DNA from: Planctomycetaceae bacterium
GTDB lineage: Bacteria; Planctomycetota; Planctomycetia; Pirellulales; UBA1268
Assembly: GCA_003509235.1 (NCBI GenBank)
Contig: DONH01000338.1
Location: forward strand, 1 to 9,852
Reading direction: 5' to 3'
Length of the DNA: 9,852 nt
Part shown: piece by piece, positions 6,124-9,852 of the stretch
Layout of the letters: each line of letters begins with the position of its first letter
Position numbering within the stretch: position 1 is the stretch's first letter
The notes under the pieces: model-generated
Database searches by the model: none
Seen by the model: the letters and a program-made list of their open reading frames with translations, nothing else
Told to the model about the DNA's origin: nothing
Translations under genes and position numbers: made by a program

Positions 6124-9100
6124 ATGCCAATGCCAGATCGAATGAACTCCAGCAAAGTCACACACTTCCTTGAAGACCGGTCCGCTCTTGACCGGTGGGC
6201 ACGTGGTATTGGCCTCACGGATGGTGAAAATACAAAACATTTTTTTAAGAAATTAGTAGAGCAGGAATTAGATTTACACTTGCTCCGGTTTCTTATCGAA
6301 ATTCTTGAGCGTTTACTTCCACTGTACGGTGAGGCGGATCGACTTCTTGTCACATTGGATCGATTCTTTCAAGCTGTTCGAAGTCCGCATGCAATAATCG
6401 CATTATTCGAACAAGAGCCAGAGTCTCTGGAATCACTCCTGGCGATTCTTGCTACAAGTCCATTTCTTGGTGAGATTGTAATTGCTGAGCCGGACGTTTG
6501 GGAGCGTATTCGGCGAGGTGGTGGCAGACCAGAAAAGCGAGAGACCCTTCGAGATATTTTGAGGTCTGAGATAGGTGACTCGCTGGACTCTGCTTTTGTA
6601 ATGCAAGCTCTTCGGCGTTTTAAGCGCCGAGAGATTCTCCGCGTCGCCTATGGTGATATCGTTAAACAGCAACGGCTGGAAACAGTTGTTGGTCAGATTT
6701 CAGCGATTGCTGACTGTGTTGTTGATGAAGCTCTACGCGTATCGATTTTACAGCAGCAACAACGTCGTGGTATTCCCCTCATCAGAGACAATCAGCCAGC
6801 AACAATTACAGTGATAGCTCTTGGGAAACTGGGTGGAAATGAACTGAACTATTCGAGCGATATCGACCTTGTGTTCTGTTATTCCGAAGACGGTGATATT
6901 GCGGGATCAAAGACCTACACAACCAGTGAATTTTTTGAGCGTATTGTTCAGGAAGTAACTCGTCTGATTGCCGACCAAACAGAGTTAGGGACTGCGTATC
7001 GCGTTGACTTGCGGTTGCGACCGTATGGAGGGCGAGGCCCACTTGTATTACCGCGTGCCGCGCTTGAGAGATACTACGACAGGCAGGGCAGAACATGGGA
7101 AAGGCAGGCGTGGGTAAAGGCTCGGTGTATTGCGGGTGACATGCAATTGGGTGAAGACTTGCTTGCCAACCTTCGTCCTTGGGTCTACAGCCGTTGGTTG
7201 CCACGGACCGAAATCAGCGGTATCCGCGCGTTGAAAAGGCAAATTGAGCGTCGGTCCATTCGTGAAGGAATCGATTCTGCTGATTTGAAGACAGGCCGCG
7301 GTGGAATACGTGATATTGAGTTCACTATTCAATTTCTTCAGTTACTCAGTGGTGGTGATGAGGCCGCAGTTCGAGTTGGAAACACAATTGAAGCAATTCG
7401 ACGCCTTGCAGCAAATGGAAGCCTGAATGATCAAGAAAGGGAAATCCTCGAACGAAACTACCGGCTTCTCAGAACAGTGGAGCACCGTCTCCAAATTCTT
7501 TACGACAGACAGACACATCGGTTACCAGAGAATGAGGATGAGTTTACGCGGCTAGCAGTCCGTCTTGGGTATGGCAGACAGGTAAATGCAGCAACGAAAC
7601 TTCGTGGGGATCTTGACGCAGCAACTCGCCTGAATCGAAGAATTCTAGACCATCTTCTCCATGATGCCTTTCCCGGTGAGGTGACACCAGAAGCCGACGT
7701 TGATCTTATTCTTGATCCAAAACCACCAAAAGAACTTATCGATAGCGTACTGGTTCCTCGCAGATTTCGTGACGTGACGCGAGCCTATCGTGTGGTGACT
7801 GCATTGAGTGAAGAATCGTCTCATTTTCTTTCAAGTCGCCGATGTCGACATTTTTTTGCCTCAATTTTGTCACGATTACTCGATCGTATAAGCACAACAT
7901 CGGATCCAGACGCAACATTGAATACGCTTGCTGCTGTAAGTGAATCGCTTGGTGGAAAGGGCATGCTCTGGGAGCTTTTGAGTGAATCGCCAGGGGCACT
8001 TGATCTCACTATACGTTTCTGTTCTTCCGCGCCTTTCCTAGCAGACCTTCTTGTAAAAAATCCTGGAATGATTGATGAACTTCAGGACAGTCTTCTGGGT
8101 GGTGTTATGGCAACCCGAGATGAGTTAACGAATGAATTATGGGAACTGTGTGGAAGGCATTCGGTAGATGTCTTGCCGAGTCTCATCGCATTTAAGGTTT
8201 CAAAACAATTGCGAATCGGTATCAATGATCTTTTAGAACAGCAGTCACCACACGTGATTGCCGCATCTCTATCTGATTTAGCAGAATCGCTTTTACAGTT
8301 CGTTGTTTCTAGTCAGAAGCCGATGCTACCTCAGAAGATACGGTTCGTAAAAAAGGGCGACAATTCAATTGAATCTATGGGGTTTGTAGTACTCGCAATG
8401 GGCAAATTTGGTGGTCGTGAAATGAATTATGCCAGTGACGTTGATGTTGTTTTTCTTTACGATAAAAAAATGGCAGAGGCGTGCATAGGTGAGTGTTCCG
8501 ATTCTGACTTTGGTTTCTTGTTTGGTGAAATAGCAAATAAAGTTTTACAAGTATTTAATCGGTTTACGCCCCAAGGCAAACTCTATGAAGTTGATTCAAG
8601 ACTTCGACCAGGAGGAAGAAGTGGACCAATTGTTAGTTCACTAGAGGCCTTTCAACGATACTTTGCGCCTGAAGGTCCAGCTGCTGTTTGGGAGCGGCAA
8701 TCGCTTGTCAAAGCTCGTGTTGTCTTTGGTGGAGAAGCTGCGTTTCAGCGAGTCAAGTCAGTTGTTAATGCGGCAGTCTACGGTCACCGTTGGAAGGAGT
8801 CCGATGTAAAAGAGATCTATTCAATGCGACTACGAATGGAGGAAACTGCAGCCAAAGATAACCTCAAGCGCGGGCCTGGTGGTGTCGTTGATATTGAGTT
8901 TCTTGTTCAGGCACTCCAACTGATATACGGAAAAAATAATGTCGATCTTCAGACACCAAATACGCTTGCCGGTCTAGAATCCCTTGCACTTGCGGGGATC
9001 ATAAAAAATGAAATGGCTCAATCTCTACGCGATGCTTACGACCTGTTACGAAAAATTGAGGGCAGATTGAGACTCCTTGATGTACGTTTGGGGCATGTGC

Positions 9101-9258
9101 TTCCTAATGGAAATCGGGAGCGCAACCAATTAGCGAATTTGTTGAATCGTGAGAGCGGAGAGGCACTAGCTGACGAAGTGTTTCAAACAACTACGTGGGT
9201 GCGTAATGTCTTCAATGAAATATTTTCAAGTATGCAATCTGATCTAGCTAAAAAATAA
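6124..9258 (+). CDS. glnE: Bifunctional glutamine synthetase adenylyltransferase / adenylyl-removing enzyme
   Basis: GlnE adjusts glutamine synthetase activity by adding AMP to, or removing it from, a tyrosine of each subunit, in response to PII and glutamine. The 1044-residue protein contains the duplicated architecture. The N-terminal adenylyl-removase half has a nucleotidyltransferase motif GKLGGNELNYSSDIDL with D246 and D248, then RLRPYGGRGP and GRGGIRDIEF (391-400). The C-terminal adenylyltransferase half has GKFGGREMNYASDVDV with D772 and D774, then SRLRPGGRSGP (from about 825) and GPGGVVDIEF ending at about 926. Both DxD pairs are intact, so both activities are predicted. It is somewhat longer than the roughly 950 residues of the enterobacterial enzyme. 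Start ATG 6124 has AGG 5 nt upstream; in-frame ATGs at 6130 and 6145 are alternatives. The 59-nt gap after miaB shows no clear terminator, so read-through from the def cluster is likely. Confidence 0.96.
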   Translation: MPMPDRMNSSKVTHFLEDRSALDRWARGIGLTDGENTKHFFKKLVEQELDLHLLRFLIEILERLLPLYGEADRLLVTLDRFFQAVRSPHAIIALFEQEPESLESLLAILATSPFLGEIVIAEPDVWERIRRGGGRPEKRETLRDILRSEIGDSLDSAFVMQALRRFKRREILRVAYGDIVKQQRLETVVGQISAIADCVVDEALRVSILQQQQRRGIPLIRDNQPATITVIALGKLGGNELNYSSDIDLVFCYSEDGDIAGSKTYTTSEFFERIVQEVTRLIADQTELGTAYRVDLRLRPYGGRGPLVLPRAALERYYDRQGRTWERQAWVKARCIAGDMQLGEDLLANLRPWVYSRWLPRTEISGIRALKRQIERRSIREGIDSADLKTGRGGIRDIEFTIQFLQLLSGGDEAAVRVGNTIEAIRRLAANGSLNDQEREILERNYRLLRTVEHRLQILYDRQTHRLPENEDEFTRLAVRLGYGRQVNAATKLRGDLDAATRLNRRILDHLLHDAFPGEVTPEADVDLILDPKPPKELIDSVLVPRRFRDVTRAYRVVTALSEESSHFLSSRRCRHFFASILSRLLDRISTTSDPDATLNTLAAVSESLGGKGMLWELLSESPGALDLTIRFCSSAPFLADLLVKNPGMIDELQDSLLGGVMATRDELTNELWELCGRHSVDVLPSLIAFKVSKQLRIGINDLLEQQSPHVIAASLSDLAESLLQFVVSSQKPMLPQKIRFVKKGDNSIESMGFVVLAMGKFGGREMNYASDVDVVFLYDKKMAEACIGECSDSDFGFLFGEIANKVLQVFNRFTPQGKLYEVDSRLRPGGRSGPIVSSLEAFQRYFAPEGPAAVWERQSLVKARVVFGGEAAFQRVKSVVNAAVYGHRWKESDVKEIYSMRLRMEETAAKDNLKRGPGGVVDIEFLVQALQLIYGKNNVDLQTPNTLAGLESLALAGIIKNEMAQSLRDAYDLLRKIEGRLRLLDVRLGHVLPNGNRERNQLANLLNRESGEALADEVFQTTTWVRNVFNEIFSSMQSDLAKK
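6175..6196. repeat. Paired GACCGGT motif inside the start of glnE
   Basis: GACCGGTC (6175-6182), an 8-bp palindrome, is followed by GACCGGT (6190-6196), 15 nt start to start. The two copies can also pair as a 6-bp ACCGGT stem with a 9-nt loop. They encode the repeated DRSALDRW stretch, so protein coding alone may explain them; a role as an operator or 5' mRNA hairpin is only conceivable. Confidence 0.25.
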
Positions 9259-9264
9259 AAATAC

Positions 9265-9804
9265 CTAGTGGGCACTAAGAAACTTGACTGCATAAACACC
9301 AGCAAGCACAAGAATACCAAAAACTATGGTTATTCGTTCAAGGTACTTGTCAAGAATATCTCGAGCCTGTTTGCCAAATATTCTCATGACGGTAGCAACT
9401 AAAAAGAAGCGACCACCTCGTCCAATCGAAGAGGCAATTATTAGAGTAGGAAGTGGTACAGAACAGACTCCGGCTGCGATTGTGAAAATCTTAAAGGGGA
9501 TTGGTGTGAATGCTGAAACTATCAAGCATTGAAAAGCATTCTCTTGGTAAAGAGATTCAACTTTGTTGAAGCTTTCAAGCGTAAATCCAGGAATGACACG
9601 GTAAAAAAAAGTATCCACGGATTGCCACAGCCACCAGCCAATTGCCCAGCCCACGACAGCCCCTAGAACACTTGCGATCACTGATATGGCTGCAAAAAGA
9701 TAGCTCTTGTTCGGCTTGCTGACAGAGAGAGCAATCTGTAGGACATCTGGCGGGATTGGAAAGAAAGAACTCTCTGCAAACGATATTCCAGCCAAGGCAA
9801 TCAT
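9265..9804 (-). CDS. DedA/VTT-domain (YqaA-type) inner membrane protein, start uncertain and possibly interrupted
   Basis: From ATG 9804 the protein is 179 residues with several hydrophobic segments (about 1-12, 35-62, 92-113, 117-126, 155-176). It carries the hallmark FAESSFFPIPPD (9-20) of the YqaA branch of DedA/VTT (SNARE-associated) proteins, the glycine-rich GAVVGWAIGWW helix (48-58), FTPIPFKIFTIAAG (99-112) and the conserved arginines in GRGGRFF (128-134). DedA-type proteins act in the inner membrane in lipid (undecaprenyl- or phospholipid-phosphate) translocation and envelope homeostasis; the role of this branch is less clear. The reading frame continues upstream of the ATG as GWVLSWADSPHG, which looks like genuine family sequence. 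It is closed at 9841-9843 by TAA, where homologues normally have Tyr. No Shine-Dalgarno precedes ATG 9804. The gene is therefore either shortened at its N-terminus, broken, or affected by a base error. Confidence 0.85.
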   Translation of the reverse strand: MIALAGISFAESSFFPIPPDVLQIALSVSKPNKSYLFAAISVIASVLGAVVGWAIGWWLWQSVDTFFYRVIPGFTLESFNKVESLYQENAFQCLIVSAFTPIPFKIFTIAAGVCSVPLPTLIIASSIGRGGRFFLVATVMRIFGKQARDILDKYLERITIVFGILVLAGVYAVKFLSAH

Positions 9805-9840
9805 GCCGTGTGGGGAATCTGCCCAGGAAAGAACCCAGCC

Positions 9841-9843
9841 TTA
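9841..9843 (-). other. In-frame TAA upstream of the DedA/YqaA-type gene at a normally conserved Tyr
   Basis: Read on the reverse strand, the last bases of the window encode Arg-Arg-Leu, then TAA, then Gly-Trp-Val-Leu-Ser-Trp-Ala, continuing in frame into the ATG at 9804. From family memory, YqaA-type proteins commonly begin with an RRLYDW-like segment followed by WA. One third-position change (TAA to TAT or TAC) would restore that pattern. TAA is a normal stop elsewhere here (fmt, miaB, glnE), so a changed genetic code is not suggested. Confidence 0.55.
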
Positions 9844-9852
9844 AAGTCGTCG

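Noticed and set aside
1..9852. CRISPR, tRNA, rRNA, insertion sequence, prophage, toxin-antitoxin or defence system
   Set aside because: I looked for regular repeats, cloverleaf-like stretches, inverted repeat ends and transposase or nuclease motifs and saw none. Genes fill nearly the whole window.

Overview
This is ordinary bacterial chromosome: eight genes, tightly packed, almost all with recognisable housekeeping families. I see no rRNA, tRNA, CRISPR array, insertion sequence, prophage or defence island. Base composition looks moderate and even from end to end, with no sign of recent transfer. PgpA (phosphatidylglycerophosphatase), MiaB, the two-domain GlnE and a DedA/YqaA-type membrane protein suggest a bacterium with a Gram-negative-type gene set. 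A marine planctomycete-like lineage is possible, but that is an impression of gene style and cannot be proved from the window.

Layout: (1) 1-396, minus, the N-terminal third or so of an FAD-dependent amine-oxidase/protoporphyrinogen-oxidase-like flavoprotein, running off the left edge. (2) 497-1780, minus, an M20-family zinc metallopeptidase with a basic N-terminal extension. (3) 1779-2207, plus, a small nucleoside 2-deoxyribosyltransferase-like protein whose start codon overlaps that of the divergent peptidase gene (shared CATG). (4) 2260-2775, minus, pgpA, convergent with the previous gene. (5) 2870-9258, plus, a four-gene cluster def, fmt, miaB, glnE; def and fmt overlap by ATGA, fmt and miaB are 10 nt apart, and miaB and glnE are about 60 nt apart. 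(6) 9265 to the right edge, minus, a DedA/VTT (YqaA-type) membrane protein, convergent with glnE with only 6 nt between stop codons.

How they fit together: Fmt formylates Met-tRNAi and Def removes the formyl group from nascent proteins. MiaB modifies A37 of tRNAs reading UNN codons. So the first three genes of the cluster form a translation/tRNA module, to which the nitrogen regulator GlnE (adenylylation and deadenylylation of glutamine synthetase) is appended. pgpA and def are divergent and appear to share overlapping -10 elements in a short TATA-rich spacer.

Most worth a second look: an in-frame TAA at the site of a usually conserved Tyr near the start of the DedA/YqaA gene; the overlapping divergent start codons at 1778-1781; the overlapping divergent promoters at about 2789-2819; and the uncharacterised deoxyribosyltransferase-like protein. 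I do not see a convincing new biological system here.
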